Notes: generated from the letters alone by a model not told the origin. A DNA stretch of 64,000 nt from Eubacteriaceae bacterium (GCA_021770095.1 JAETRQ010000008.1:1-64000); one strand, 5' to 3'; positions 17,444 through 27,036 are shown, counted from the first letter of the stretch. Program-made: numbers and translations.

Positions 17444-19252
17444 TTATTCTACTGTAACTACTTTAGCCAGATTTCTTGGCTTATCAACATCCAGACCTTT
17501 GTCAGATGAAACATAATATGCCAGCAGTTGAAGTGCAACAACACTTGGTATAAGCATAAAATCATCCTCAAGCTCCGGAAGTTCAAAATAATTTACAAGT
17601 TCATCATTCTTAAGTGATTTACGCACAAATGTAATCACATCTGCACCTCTTGACTGAACTTCTCTGATATTTGATACTTGTTTTGAAACAAGATACTGCT
17701 GAGTCATAAGGGCTATAACAGGCGTTCCGCTTGTGATAAGAGCAATAGTCCCGTGCTTCAGTTCACCTGACGCAAATGCTTCTGAATGGATATAAGAAAT
17801 CTCCTTCAACTTTAGTGACGCTTCAAGCAAAGCAGGATAATCCAACCCTCTGCCAATCATAAAAGTATGCTCTGCACTGAGCATTGATTTTGAAAAATGA
17901 TGGATTTCATCCCTTTTATCAATAATCTCCTGCACAGCAGCAGGAATTTTTTGAAGTTCAGTGAGAAAGTTCGTTACACCCTCATAATTCAAATTACCGC
18001 GAAGATATGCCATTTTTGCTGTGATAAGATAAAATACGGATACCTGCGTCGTATACGCTTTTGTTGAAGCAACTGCAATTTCAGGTCCTGCATCGGTATA
18101 TATTACGTTATCACTTTCACGTGCAATGGATGAACCGCGGACATTGACTATGGAAAGTGTATCTGCGCCTTTACTCTTTGCATACTTAAGCGCTTCAAGA
18201 GTATCAATGGTTTCACCGCTTTGCGAAACACATATAACCAGTGTATCTTCATCAACAATAGGATTTGAATACATAAATTCACTTGCCATATGAACCGATA
18301 CGGGGACGGAACAAATACTTTCAATCAACTGTTTGCCGATTAATCCTGCATGCATAGCCGTACCACACGCAATTACACAAACAGATTTGCATTTGCTGAG
18401 AATTTCATCATCAACTTTATCGCAAACAAAATCCGGCATATTATCTTTGATATGATTGGAAATTGTTTTTTCAATCACATCAGGCTGCTCCATAATTTCC
18501 TTTTCCATATAAAAGGGATGACCGCATTTACCGCTGTTTTTTATATCCCAGTCAAGTTTAAGCATTGGAGCTTCAACCGGTTTGCCGTCAAAGTCTTTAA
18601 TATCAAATCCGTCCTTAGTAATCTTTGCAATTGAAAATTCAGGCAATACAAAGTAATCTTCACTGTATTCACCGATTGCCATAATATCAGATGCAATATA
18701 AGCACCATCATCATTTTGGCAGCAGACAATCGGGCTGACATTTCTGACTGCATAAATTGTATCGGGAATTGAGTCAAACATAACTGCAAATGCGTATGTG
18801 CCTGAAAGTTTTTTTACAGCATCAATAATCGCCTTTTCGGGATTACCTGTAAAAAATCTGTCAATCAGTGCTGCTGCAACCTCGCTGTCAGTCTGTGACT
18901 TCAATTTTTCAGAAATATCAAGCGTATTTTTTATGTTTTCATAATTCTCTATAATTCCATTATGGACCAAAGTGACTTCACCAAATTTATGCGGATGCGA
19001 ATTCTCATCACAAACACCGCCATGCGTTGCCCATCGTGTATGACCGATACCGGTTTTGCCTTTAATATCCGTTGCTTTATTTGCAAGGTCTTCAACACGA
19101 CCTTTGCATTTTGTTGTCAGGCATTCTCTGAAATCTTTATGGTATACTGAAATTCCGGCACTGTCATATCCTCTGTACTCCAATGTTTTAAGCCCTTTAA
19201 GAAGTATTCCTCTTGCGTCGCTATAACCTGTATAGCCAATAATTCCACACAT
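17444..19252 (-). CDS. glmS: Glucosamine-fructose-6-phosphate aminotransferase
   Basis: A 602-residue cytoplasmic enzyme making glucosamine 6-phosphate from fructose 6-phosphate and glutamine, the entry to peptidoglycan and polysaccharide amino sugars. Cys2 (MCGIIGYTGY) is the glutaminase nucleophile; TLEYRGYDSAGI follows. Two SIS sugar-isomerase domains occupy the second half (VIACGTAMHAG, VCVSQSGETIDT, SEAFASGELKHG), and the C-terminus NLAKVVTVE is typical. Expression is controlled by the ribozyme directly upstream. It is a single-gene transcript ending at the hairpin at 17364. Confidence 0.96.
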   Translation of the reverse strand: MCGIIGYTGYSDARGILLKGLKTLEYRGYDSAGISVYHKDFRECLTTKCKGRVEDLANKATDIKGKTGIGHTRWATHGGVCDENSHPHKFGEVTLVHNGIIENYENIKNTLDISEKLKSQTDSEVAAALIDRFFTGNPEKAIIDAVKKLSGTYAFAVMFDSIPDTIYAVRNVSPIVCCQNDDGAYIASDIMAIGEYSEDYFVLPEFSIAKITKDGFDIKDFDGKPVEAPMLKLDWDIKNSGKCGHPFYMEKEIMEQPDVIEKTISNHIKDNMPDFVCDKVDDEILSKCKSVCVIACGTAMHAGLIGKQLIESICSVPVSVHMASEFMYSNPIVDEDTLVICVSQSGETIDTLEALKYAKSKGADTLSIVNVRGSSIARESDNVIYTDAGPEIAVASTKAYTTQVSVFYLITAKMAYLRGNLNYEGVTNFLTELQKIPAAVQEIIDKRDEIHHFSKSMLSAEHTFMIGRGLDYPALLEASLKLKEISYIHSEAFASGELKHGTIALITSGTPVIALMTQQYLVSKQVSNIREVQSRGADVITFVRKSLKNDELVNYFELPELEDDFMLIPSVVALQLLAYYVSSDKGLDVDKPRNLAKVVTVE

Positions 19253-19319
19253 AATTAGTCTCCATTTCTATAATGTATTCGTTCATTTATATAATTAGCA
19301 TAAATTGTATGATTAATAA

Positions 19320-19460
19320 TTCCTCACTGAAAAACTTTTGTGTTATCTGTTACCAAATAATTTTGTATTTTTCATCACGCACTGAAGAAATGCGAAAGAG
19401 CATCCGCCGAAAATTCGATAACTCTTTACCTCGTCATCCTGTCGGACAGGATCTGGCGCT
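19320..19460 (-). ncRNA. glmS ribozyme/riboswitch
   Basis: On the minus strand, AGCGCCAG (starting at 19460) marks the cleavage site, between A19460 and G19459. It is followed by an ATCCTGT/ACAGGAT hairpin, the conserved GACGAGG, TTATCGAA, TTTTCGGCGGATGCTC, and then the P3 and P4 region with GTAACAGATAACAC. These are the core signatures of the glmS self-cleaving ribozyme, which cuts its own mRNA when glucosamine 6-phosphate binds. The 3' end is approximate. About 65 bases separate it from the glmS start. Confidence 0.93.
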
Positions 19461-19529
19461 ATGAAGAATAATTATGATGTATTATCATTAATTAAATTGT
19501 CAAGGTACGCGGCATAATCTGCCAAAACG

Positions 19530-19558
19530 ATAATATCATAACCATATTAAATTGTCAA
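19530..19558 (-). promoter_or_regulatory. Promoter of glmS
   Basis: Minus-strand TTGACA (19558-19553), 17-base spacer, TATTAT (19535-19530). A second TTGACAATTTAAT copy lies 55 bases downstream at 19503-19491, closer to the ribozyme, but its -10 box is poor. Confidence 0.7.
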
Positions 19559-19641
19559 TCTGTTTGATTTAGGCAATGAGGCAATGAATAGAAATCCGAA
19601 CCTACCCTATAATGTAATAACATCATACAAAATTATTTTGC

Positions 19642-19669
19642 TTGCTTATATTAGCAAAATATGTATAAT
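19642..19669 (+). promoter_or_regulatory. Promoter of the trk operon with operator-like dyad
   Basis: TTGCTT (19642-19647), 16-base spacer, extended TG-TATAAT (19664-19669). An 8-bp inverted repeat ATTTTGCT/AGCAAAAT (19635-19642 and 19653-19660) spans the -35 and the spacer and could be a repressor site. Confidence 0.55.
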
Positions 19670-19714
19670 ATAATTATATCTTATAAAACTGGAAATTATG
19701 AGAAGGAAAATAAA

Positions 19715-21073
19715 ATGGATATTATCATTATTGGTGCAGGCAAACTCGGAATCGGTCTTGCAAAAAGTCTGAGCAGTGAAGAGCATAATGTCACCCTCAT
19801 TGATTATAATCAGGACAGAATTGAAATGCTTACCGATAAACTTGACATACAGGGTATCTGCGGTAACGGCACACACATTGATGTTTTAAATGAAGCAAAT
19901 GTTGAAGATTGCGGCATTGTTATTTCTACCACACATTCTGATGAAAATAATATTCTTGTGTGCCTGATTGCAAAAAAACTCGGTGCAAAGCATACGATAG
20001 CCCGCGTAAGAAACCCCGAATACAATGCCCAGTTTGATTTTATGCGCAATGAACTGGGAATATCATTAATGATTAATCCGGATTTTACCGCCGCACTTGA
20101 AATCGGAAGGATTATCCAATTTCCCGATGCAACAAATATTGAAACTTTTGCAAACGGTAATATTGATTTGGCTGAATATAAAATCACAGCAGATTCAAAC
20201 TTATGCGGAAACAGTATCGGCAGCATCTCTTCAAAACAAACAAATAATATGCTGATTTGTGCTATAGAAAGAGACAATGAAGTAACGATACCAAACGGTG
20301 ATTTTATTCTGAAAGCGAATGATAAAATATATGTTACAGGTGCTCACAAAGAACTCGCAAAAATTGGTAAAGGACTTATTAACTCCAAAAAAAGATCACT
20401 GAAAAACATAATGATTGTCGGCTCTTCAAGAGTAGGCATTTATCTTAGTGATATGCTGGTATCACTTGGAAAAAATGTTGTTATTGTTGAAAAAAACCGT
20501 GACAAATGCGAAATACTGTTTGATATGGTGCCTGATGTTACAATCATAAACGGCGATGCAAATGACCATGAACTTTTGATTGAAGAAGGCATTGAAAATA
20601 TGGATGCCGTTATTACGCTCACAAATTCAGATGAAATTAATTTTCTTCTTTCCATATATGCAAAAAAACTCGGAGTCGCAAAAACGGTTACAAAAATTAA
20701 AAATACAAATCTTCACAAACTGCTTGATGACCTTGGACTGGATTCCAGAATAAATGTTAGTGAAGTATCGGTTTCTACTATCACGCAATATGTGAGAGCC
20801 AAGGACAATATCAGTTCTTCTCATATGAAAACTTTGTACAAACTTATTGACGGAAAAGTCGAGGCAACAGAATTCTTGGCAGGAAGTTATGTCTCTTTCC
20901 TCAACAAACCGCTTTCAAAATTAAGAATCAAGCGAAATGTTCTTATTGCAGCAATCAACAGGAATAATGAAATCATATTCCCCAACGGTAATGATTCTAT
21001 CCAGAATGGTGACCTTGTCATTGTTGTTTCAAAAGACAAAAGAATAAATAATCTGAATGATATTCTCAGATAA
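19715..21073 (+). CDS. trkA: Trk potassium uptake regulatory subunit TrkA
   Basis: A 452-residue cytoplasmic ring protein gating the TrkH channel in response to nucleotides. It has two RCK units: an N-terminal Rossmann domain (IIIIGAGKLGIGLAKSLS) with a first TrkA-C domain ending near residue 215, and a second Rossmann domain near 225 (NIMIVGSSRVGIYLSDML) with a second TrkA-C domain. The second fold has lost the strict GxGxxG glycines (VGSSRVG), so only the first may bind nucleotide well. The start at 19715 follows GAAGGAAA. trkH begins 20 bases downstream. Confidence 0.92.
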   Translation: MDIIIIGAGKLGIGLAKSLSSEEHNVTLIDYNQDRIEMLTDKLDIQGICGNGTHIDVLNEANVEDCGIVISTTHSDENNILVCLIAKKLGAKHTIARVRNPEYNAQFDFMRNELGISLMINPDFTAALEIGRIIQFPDATNIETFANGNIDLAEYKITADSNLCGNSIGSISSKQTNNMLICAIERDNEVTIPNGDFILKANDKIYVTGAHKELAKIGKGLINSKKRSLKNIMIVGSSRVGIYLSDMLVSLGKNVVIVEKNRDKCEILFDMVPDVTIINGDANDHELLIEEGIENMDAVITLTNSDEINFLLSIYAKKLGVAKTVTKIKNTNLHKLLDDLGLDSRINVSEVSVSTITQYVRAKDNISSSHMKTLYKLIDGKVEATEFLAGSYVSFLNKPLSKLRIKRNVLIAAINRNNEIIFPNGNDSIQNGDLVIVVSKDKRINNLNDILR

Positions 21074-21093
21074 TTTGGTTTTACGGAGTTTGT

Positions 21094-22569
21094 ATGAATT
21101 ATAAAGCAATTTCCTATATGTTAGGTAAAATATTTATTATACTGGGATTACTGATGATACTGCCGCTTCTGATTTGTGTTTATTACACCCTTAACGGTTT
21201 TGCCGAAGCAAGTATATATTCATTTATAATTCCTATAGTATCTTTTCTTGGTTTGGGTTTATTATTAAAATCAAACAAACCTAAAAACTTTAATATTTAC
21301 GCAAAAGAAGGTTTCATCATCTGTGGTCTTGCATGGATCATTATGTCTGTCCTCGGAGCCATACCTTTTGTTATCAGTAAAAGTATTCCGAATATAATTG
21401 ATGCGGTATTTGAAACTGTATCCGGATTTACCACAACAGGTGCAACCATACTAAGTGAAATTGAATCATTACCCAAATCCATACTGTTCTGGCGAAGTTT
21501 CACGCACTGGATTGGCGGTATGGGTATACTGTCATTTATGATTGCAATTGTACCAAAAGCAAAAGGCAATTCCATGTTTATTATGAAAGCCGAGGTACCC
21601 GGACCGAGTACAAGCAAAGTAGTATCAAAAATAGCCGACAGTGCAAGAATACTTTATATCATCTATTTTGCAATGACAATATCAGAAATTTTTATTCTCT
21701 ACTTCGGCAACAAAATTTCAGGCGATAATATAAGATTTTTTGACTGTGTGGTAACTTCATTCTCCAATGCAGGAACCGGCGGATTTGCTGTTTTAAACAA
21801 TTCAATCTACGGATATCACAGTACATTTACCGAATGGGTACTGATTGTATTTATGTTTCTGTTTGGTGTTAATTTTAATCTTTATTACTTTCTTTTAACC
21901 AGAAAAATCAAAAATATTTTTAAAGACGAAGAACTCAGAGGCTATATATTAATCAATCTTATCTGTGTTGCTTTGATTACACTAAATATATATGATATGT
22001 ATGGTAACTTATCAACTGCTGTACGCCATGCTTTTTTCAATGTCAATACGGTTATGAGTACAACCGGATTCGGAACTGAGGATTTTAATCTTTGGCCGAC
22101 ATTTTCAAAAGTTATACTGATGGTTGTTATGTGCTTTGGCAGTTGTGCAGGTTCAACAGGCGGCGGAATCAAAATTGTAAGAATAGAACTGTTGGTAAAA
22201 CAAATGCACTGTGATTTCAAAAGAATGATACGTCCGCACTCCGTATTGAATGTTAAACTCAATCATAAAACAGTTGACAACAAAATGATGAGTGTTATCA
22301 AATCATATCTTAATATTTATATAATTACAATGGTTGCATCTGTACTGCTGGTATCAACCAACGGACTTGATACCACTACAAACTTCACAGCTGTTCTTTC
22401 ATGTCTCAACAATGTTGGTCCGGGACTTGAATTAATCGGACCATCGGGAAATTATTCGGTATTCCCTGTTTTCTCAAAACTTATTCTGATGATTGATATG
22501 CTGGCAGGCAGATTGGAATTATTCCCTATGCTGCTGTTATTCAGCCCCAGCACATGGAAAAAAAGATAA
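21094..22569 (+). CDS. trkH: Trk potassium uptake channel subunit TrkH
   Basis: A 491-residue multi-pass inner membrane protein that takes up potassium. The four pore loops are visible in order: TTGATILSE, SNAGTGGF, STTGFGTEDF and NNVGPG. The conserved GGGIK segment (CAGSTGGGIKIVR) follows the third loop. CGGAG precedes the ATG, and the gene is 20 bases past trkA and 24 bases before the NSS transporter, so all three probably share one transcript. Confidence 0.93.
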   Translation: MNYKAISYMLGKIFIILGLLMILPLLICVYYTLNGFAEASIYSFIIPIVSFLGLGLLLKSNKPKNFNIYAKEGFIICGLAWIIMSVLGAIPFVISKSIPNIIDAVFETVSGFTTTGATILSEIESLPKSILFWRSFTHWIGGMGILSFMIAIVPKAKGNSMFIMKAEVPGPSTSKVVSKIADSARILYIIYFAMTISEIFILYFGNKISGDNIRFFDCVVTSFSNAGTGGFAVLNNSIYGYHSTFTEWVLIVFMFLFGVNFNLYYFLLTRKIKNIFKDEELRGYILINLICVALITLNIYDMYGNLSTAVRHAFFNVNTVMSTTGFGTEDFNLWPTFSKVILMVVMCFGSCAGSTGGGIKIVRIELLVKQMHCDFKRMIRPHSVLNVKLNHKTVDNKMMSVIKSYLNIYIITMVASVLLVSTNGLDTTTNFTAVLSCLNNVGPGLELIGPSGNYSVFPVFSKLILMIDMLAGRLELFPMLLLFSPSTWKKR

Positions 22570-22593
22570 AAATTTTATTAGGAGAAATATATT

Positions 22594-23991
22594 ATGACTG
22601 ATAACAAACGAAGCAGTTTTACAGGGCAAATCGGGTTTGTCCTTGCTGCAGCAGGAAGTGCTGTAGGACTTGGAAACATTTGGCGTTTCCCCTATCTTGC
22701 CGCAAAAGATAACGGCGGTTTGTTTATTTTACTGTACATCATTCTTGCAGTAACCTTTGGTTTTGCTCTGCTCACAACTGAAATTGCAATCGGCAGAAAA
22801 ACAAAGCAAAGTCCGCTGACAGCATATGGAAAAATCAACAAAAAATTCAAAGGTATCGGTACACTTGCAACATTGGTTCCCGTACTTATTTTACCTTACT
22901 ACTGCACTATCGGCGGATGGGTATTAAAATATTTTGTTGACTTTGCAACAGGCAAAGGTTTTGACGCCGCAGCTGACGGGTATTTTACAGGATATATAAC
23001 ACAGCAAATTCAGCCAATTATATTTATGCTGATATTCCTGGGTATTACTGCATTTATTATTTACTGCGGTGTTAACAAAGGTATTGAAAAACTCAGCAAA
23101 ATACTTATGCCAATCCTGCTCGTACTTATACTTGGTATTTCCATTTATTCGCTCACACTCAATTATACGGACGAAGCAGGTATCACAAGAACAGGACTTG
23201 ACGGACTTAAAATTTATCTGGTGCCTGATTTTAAAAATATCACGTTAAAAACATTCTTTGTTACACTAATGGACGCAATGGGTCAGTTATTCTTCTCCAT
23301 AAGTGTATCAATGGGCATAATGATTGCATATGGATCATATGTCGGCGACAAAACAAATCTGATGAAATCCATCAAACAGATAGAAATTTTTGATACAATC
23401 GTTGCACTTCTTGCAGGTCTTATGATTGTGCCGGCTGTATTTGTATTTATGGGTAAAGACGGAATGTCTGCAGGTCCCGGTCTTATGTTTGTTTCACTCC
23501 CTAAAGTATTCAGCAATATGGGAACTGCCGGCAATGTAATCGGATTTGCGTTCTTCCTCATGGTTATTTTTGCTGCTATAACTTCATCTATATCCGTTAT
23601 GGAAGCAATTGTATCCAGTATTATGGACAGATATGGCTTTTCCAGAAAAAAGAGTGCAACAATCGTTCTGTTGTATACAATTGTAGTCGGTATCATTGTA
23701 TGCCTTGGATATAATGTATTTTATTTTGAAATTACATTGCCTAACGGCTCTGTTGCACAAATTCTTGATATTCTTGATTATATCAGCAACAATATATTTA
23801 TGCCGCTTGTTGCTCTTCTTACCTGTGTGCTTATCGGTTGGGTTGCAAAACCTAAAACGGTTATTGAAGAAGCAACTAAAAACGGAGAAAAATTTTCACG
23901 CAAGGGCACATATATTGCCATGGTTAAATTTATTATCCCTGCATTGATTCTCATTCTTCTCTTCCAAGCTGTAGGATTGCTCAAATTGTAA
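22594..23991 (+). CDS. Sodium-dependent transporter of the NSS family
   Basis: A 465-residue membrane protein of the LeuT-fold neurotransmitter:sodium symporters, with the signature GSAVGLGNIWRFPYLAAKDNGG region near residues 16-37 carrying the sodium and substrate site of TM1. About 11 membrane segments are seen, as in many bacterial members. These proteins import amino acids with sodium. The substrate cannot be told; tryptophan, tyrosine or other neutral amino acids are the known bacterial cases. AGGAGAA precedes the ATG. The position after trkAH may link the sodium and potassium gradients. Confidence 0.88.
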   Translation: MTDNKRSSFTGQIGFVLAAAGSAVGLGNIWRFPYLAAKDNGGLFILLYIILAVTFGFALLTTEIAIGRKTKQSPLTAYGKINKKFKGIGTLATLVPVLILPYYCTIGGWVLKYFVDFATGKGFDAAADGYFTGYITQQIQPIIFMLIFLGITAFIIYCGVNKGIEKLSKILMPILLVLILGISIYSLTLNYTDEAGITRTGLDGLKIYLVPDFKNITLKTFFVTLMDAMGQLFFSISVSMGIMIAYGSYVGDKTNLMKSIKQIEIFDTIVALLAGLMIVPAVFVFMGKDGMSAGPGLMFVSLPKVFSNMGTAGNVIGFAFFLMVIFAAITSSISVMEAIVSSIMDRYGFSRKKSATIVLLYTIVVGIIVCLGYNVFYFEITLPNGSVAQILDILDYISNNIFMPLVALLTCVLIGWVAKPKTVIEEATKNGEKFSRKGTYIAMVKFIIPALILILLFQAVGLLKL

Positions 23992-24018
23992 AAAATATAC
24001 AAATCGACAACATTTGTG

Positions 24019-24046
24019 TTGCATTTTTTATGGAAAGTGTTATATT
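24019..24046 (+). promoter_or_regulatory. Probable promoter of gdhA
   Basis: TTGCAT (24019-24024), 16-base spacer, TATATT (24041-24046), 41 bases before the gdhA ATG. A weak hairpin CAACA/TGTTG followed by T6 overlaps it (24009-24029) and might end the transport operon. Confidence 0.45.
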
Positions 24047-24087
24047 AGAAGTAGCAGATATTTAAATCGGCTTCTGGGGGTAAATTT

Positions 24088-25437
24088 ATGAACGAATACA
24101 TTGAAAATGTAATCAAAACTGTCGAAAGAAGAGATAATGCTAAACCTGAATATATTCAGTGCGTAAAGGAAGTATTCCGTTCTCTTGAAAAAGTTATTGA
24201 ACAACATCCGGAATATGTTGAAGATGACTTGCTCACGAGAATGGCTGAACCTGACAGACTCATCACATTCCGTATTGCATGGGTTGATGATGCAGGAAAA
24301 ACACAGATTAACAGAGGTTATCGCGTTCAGTTCAATTCCAGTATCGGGCCTTATAAGGGTGGTTTGCGTTTCCATCCAAGTGTCAATTCTTCAATCATGT
24401 ATTTCTTAGGATTTGAGCAAACATTTAAGAATTCACTCACCGGCTTGCCTATGGGCGGTGCAAAAGGCGGCTCAGACTTTGACCCAAGAGGCAGAAGCAA
24501 AGGAGAGATTATGCGTTTCTGTCAGGCATTTATGACAGAATTATATCGTCATATCGGTCCTAATGTAGACATTCCCGCCGGTGATATTGGTGTTGGTTCA
24601 AGAGAAATCGGATTTCTGTTCGGTCAATACAAAAGAATTTCGGATGCATTTGAAAATGGCGTAATCACAGGCAAAGGCCTCTCGTACGGTGGTTCTTTAA
24701 TCAGACCTGAAGCAACAGGTTATGGTGCTGTGTATTATACCTGTGAAGTATTCAAACATCAGAATGACGATATTAAAGGCAAAACTTTTGCTGTTTCAGG
24801 ATTTGGCAATGTAGCATGGGGCGCATGCAAAAAAATTGCCGAACTTGGAGGTATACCTGTTACTGTTTCAGGTCCTGACGGATATGTTTATGACAAAGAC
24901 GGAATCGTAACTGAAGAAAAACTGAACTATCTCCTTGAAATGAGAGCATCAGGCAGAGACAGATGTGAAGACTATGCAGACAAATTCGGTGTACCTTTCT
25001 TCAAGGGGCAAAAACCATGGAGTGTTAAAGTCGATGTGGCTATGCCTTGTGCTACACAGAATGAAATAGGAATTGCCGAAGCGAAACAAATTATTGCAAA
25101 TGGCACTAAATACTATATTGAAGTTGCAAATATGCCTACAACAGAAGAAGCGCTTAATCTGTTTATGGAAACAGAAGGTGTTATTGTTGCACCATCAAAA
25201 GCAGTTAATGCCGGTGGTGTATGCGTATCAGGACTGGAGATGAGCCAGAACAGTCAGAGACTTTCATGGACTGCAGAAGAAGTTGATACAAAACTTCACA
25301 ATGCAATGATTAATATACATAAAAATTCTGTTGAAGCAGCAGAAAAATACGGTCTTGGTTACAATCTTGTTGCAGGTGCAAATATTGCAGGTTTTGAAAA
25401 GGTTGCAGAGGCCATGATGGAGCAAGGTATATATTAA
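24088..25437 (+). CDS. gdhA: Glutamate dehydrogenase, NADP type
   Basis: A 449-residue hexameric GDH that makes glutamate from 2-oxoglutarate and ammonia. The length and the N-terminal segment fit the small NADP-linked hexamers. The substrate site reads GPYKGGLRFHPSVN and PMGGAKGGSDFDPRG with the catalytic lysines; the dinucleotide fold starts at FAVSGFGNVAWGA (near residue 235). It is flanked by its own promoter and terminator, so it is a single gene. Cofactor choice is inferred from the overall subfamily, not from a decisive residue. Confidence 0.93.
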   Translation: MNEYIENVIKTVERRDNAKPEYIQCVKEVFRSLEKVIEQHPEYVEDDLLTRMAEPDRLITFRIAWVDDAGKTQINRGYRVQFNSSIGPYKGGLRFHPSVNSSIMYFLGFEQTFKNSLTGLPMGGAKGGSDFDPRGRSKGEIMRFCQAFMTELYRHIGPNVDIPAGDIGVGSREIGFLFGQYKRISDAFENGVITGKGLSYGGSLIRPEATGYGAVYYTCEVFKHQNDDIKGKTFAVSGFGNVAWGACKKIAELGGIPVTVSGPDGYVYDKDGIVTEEKLNYLLEMRASGRDRCEDYADKFGVPFFKGQKPWSVKVDVAMPCATQNEIGIAEAKQIIANGTKYYIEVANMPTTEEALNLFMETEGVIVAPSKAVNAGGVCVSGLEMSQNSQRLSWTAEEVDTKLHNAMINIHKNSVEAAEKYGLGYNLVAGANIAGFEKVAEAMMEQGIY

Positions 25438-25443
25438 CATAAG

Positions 25444-25493
25444 AATTGACGGTATTCTAAATTGAGATAATCAATTTGCTGCCGTCAATTTTT
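25444..25493 (+). terminator. Terminator of gdhA
   Basis: ATTGACGG (25445-25452) pairs with CCGTCAAT (25482-25489), with an inner AAATTGA/TCAATTT stem, followed by five T. Confidence 0.85.
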
Positions 25494-25516
25494 CTTGATT
25501 AAATATAATTTTTCTA

Positions 25517-25545
25517 TTGTAGTTGTTGCGTGCTTCTGCTATAAT
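25517..25545 (+). promoter_or_regulatory. Promoter of the PurF-like gene
   Basis: TTGTAG (25517-25522), 17-base spacer, TATAAT (25540-25545). Transcription should start near 25552, leaving a leader of about 30 bases. Confidence 0.65.
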
Positions 25546-25583
25546 ACAATCGCAAACTAAATTTAGATGAAATGGAGAGAACT

Positions 25584-26990
25584 ATGGGCGGATTTTTTGC
25601 AACTGCATCAAAAGATGACTGCGTTTTTGATCTTTTCTTCGGTGTTGACTATCATTCACACCTCGGTACAAGACGTGCCGGACTGGCTGTATACAGTAAA
25701 GAAAACGGATTTGACAAAGCAATCCACAATATTGAAAATGCACCATTCAGAACAAAATTTACAAAAGAGTCAAATGAAATGCACGGCAATCTTGGTATAG
25801 GCTGTATATCAGATTTTGAAGCACAGCCAATCCTTGTGCGTTCACATCATGGAACTTTTGCAATCACAACTGTTGGAAAAATCAACAATGCGGATGAAAT
25901 AGTTGATGAGATTATAAAAACCAATACACATTTCTTTGAAATGCAGAATGGTGATATTAATCCGACGGAATTGGTTGCAGCAATCATTAACCAGAAAGAG
26001 AACTTTATTGATGGAATCAGATATGCACAGGACATTATTGACGGTTCAATGAGTATGATGATTCTCACACCTAAAGGAATTTACTGTGCAAGGGATAAAA
26101 TGGGAAGAACCCCTATTGTCATCGGTAAAAAAGATGATGCCTTTTGTGCAAGTTTTGAAAGTTTTGCATATCTTAATCTCGGATACAGTGATTACAAAGA
26201 ACTCGGTCCCGGTGAAGTCGTTATTATGACTGCTGATGATGTCAAAACACTTATCCCTGCCGGTGATAAGATGAAGATATGTACTTTCCTTTGGATTTAT
26301 TATGGATACCCGTCTTCTTCATATGAAGGTATCAGCGTTGAAAAAATGCGTTACAACTGCGGCAAAGCACTGGCAAAAAGAGATAACGTAACGCCTGATA
26401 TTGTAGCAGGTGTTCCTGACTCAGGTGTTGCACATGCAATTGGATATTCCAATCAATCAGGAATTCCGTTCAACAGACCTTTTGTAAAATATACACCAAC
26501 ATGGCCGCGTTCCTTTATGCCGACAACCCAGAATAAGAGAAATCTCATTGCAAAAATGAAATTAATTCCTATTCACGATTTGATTGACGGCAAGAGCCTT
26601 CTTTTGATTGATGACTCTATCGTACGCGGAACACAACTTAGAGAAACAACAGAATTTCTTTATTCAAGCGGTGCTAAAGAGGTTCATATCAGACCTGCTT
26701 GTCCGCCATTGCTTTATGGTTGTAAATACCTCAACTTCTCACGCTCTACATCAGAGATGGAACTGATTACCCGCCGTGTTATCCAAGAACTTGAGGGTGA
26801 CAATGTGAGTGATGAAACACTCAAAGAATATACGGACCCTGACAGTGACAAATACAAAAAGATGGTTGATATGATTTGTGAAAAACTGCATTTCACATCA
26901 CTAAGATACCACAGACTTGACGATATGATTGAATCAGTCGGTATCGGAGCAGATAAACTTTGTACTTATTGCTGGAATGGTGAAGAATAA
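25584..26990 (+). CDS. PurF-like amidophosphoribosyltransferase paralogue without the glutaminase cysteine
   Basis: A 468-residue protein with the two-domain PurF layout. The phosphoribosyltransferase half keeps the PRPP loop LLLIDDSIVRGTQLRET (about residues 339-355), VAGVPDSGVAHA and the C-terminal LCTYCWNGEE. The Ntn half is altered: the chain starts MGGFF where PurF has a processed Cys (CGVFG), and the oxyanion segment HNGNL is replaced by TTVGKINN. It is thus unlikely to hydrolyse glutamine. It may use free ammonia, take nitrogen from a partner, or have another role. It stands alone, not in a pur operon. I set the start at 25584 because GGAGAG at 25575 is its ribosome site. Confidence 0.85.
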   Translation: MGGFFATASKDDCVFDLFFGVDYHSHLGTRRAGLAVYSKENGFDKAIHNIENAPFRTKFTKESNEMHGNLGIGCISDFEAQPILVRSHHGTFAITTVGKINNADEIVDEIIKTNTHFFEMQNGDINPTELVAAIINQKENFIDGIRYAQDIIDGSMSMMILTPKGIYCARDKMGRTPIVIGKKDDAFCASFESFAYLNLGYSDYKELGPGEVVIMTADDVKTLIPAGDKMKICTFLWIYYGYPSSSYEGISVEKMRYNCGKALAKRDNVTPDIVAGVPDSGVAHAIGYSNQSGIPFNRPFVKYTPTWPRSFMPTTQNKRNLIAKMKLIPIHDLIDGKSLLLIDDSIVRGTQLRETTEFLYSSGAKEVHIRPACPPLLYGCKYLNFSRSTSEMELITRRVIQELEGDNVSDETLKEYTDPDSDKYKKMVDMICEKLHFTSLRYHRLDDMIESVGIGADKLCTYCWNGEE

Positions 26991-27006
26991 ATAATAGTAT
27001 TAATTA

Positions 27007-27036
27007 AAGGCTTGGTAATCCCAAGCCTTATTTTTT
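27007..27036 (+). terminator. Terminator of the PurF-like gene
   Basis: AAGGCTTGG (27007-27015) pairs with CCAAGCCTT (27021-27029), followed by ATTTTTT. Confidence 0.9.

Noticed and set aside
19273-19464. Open frame of 63 codons on the plus strand
   Set aside because: It is antisense to the glmS ribozyme, has no ribosome site, and its sequence is explained by the RNA.
24005-24030. Terminator of the NSS transporter gene
   Set aside because: The stem is only 5 bp and overlaps the gdhA promoter, so I mention it there but do not list it.
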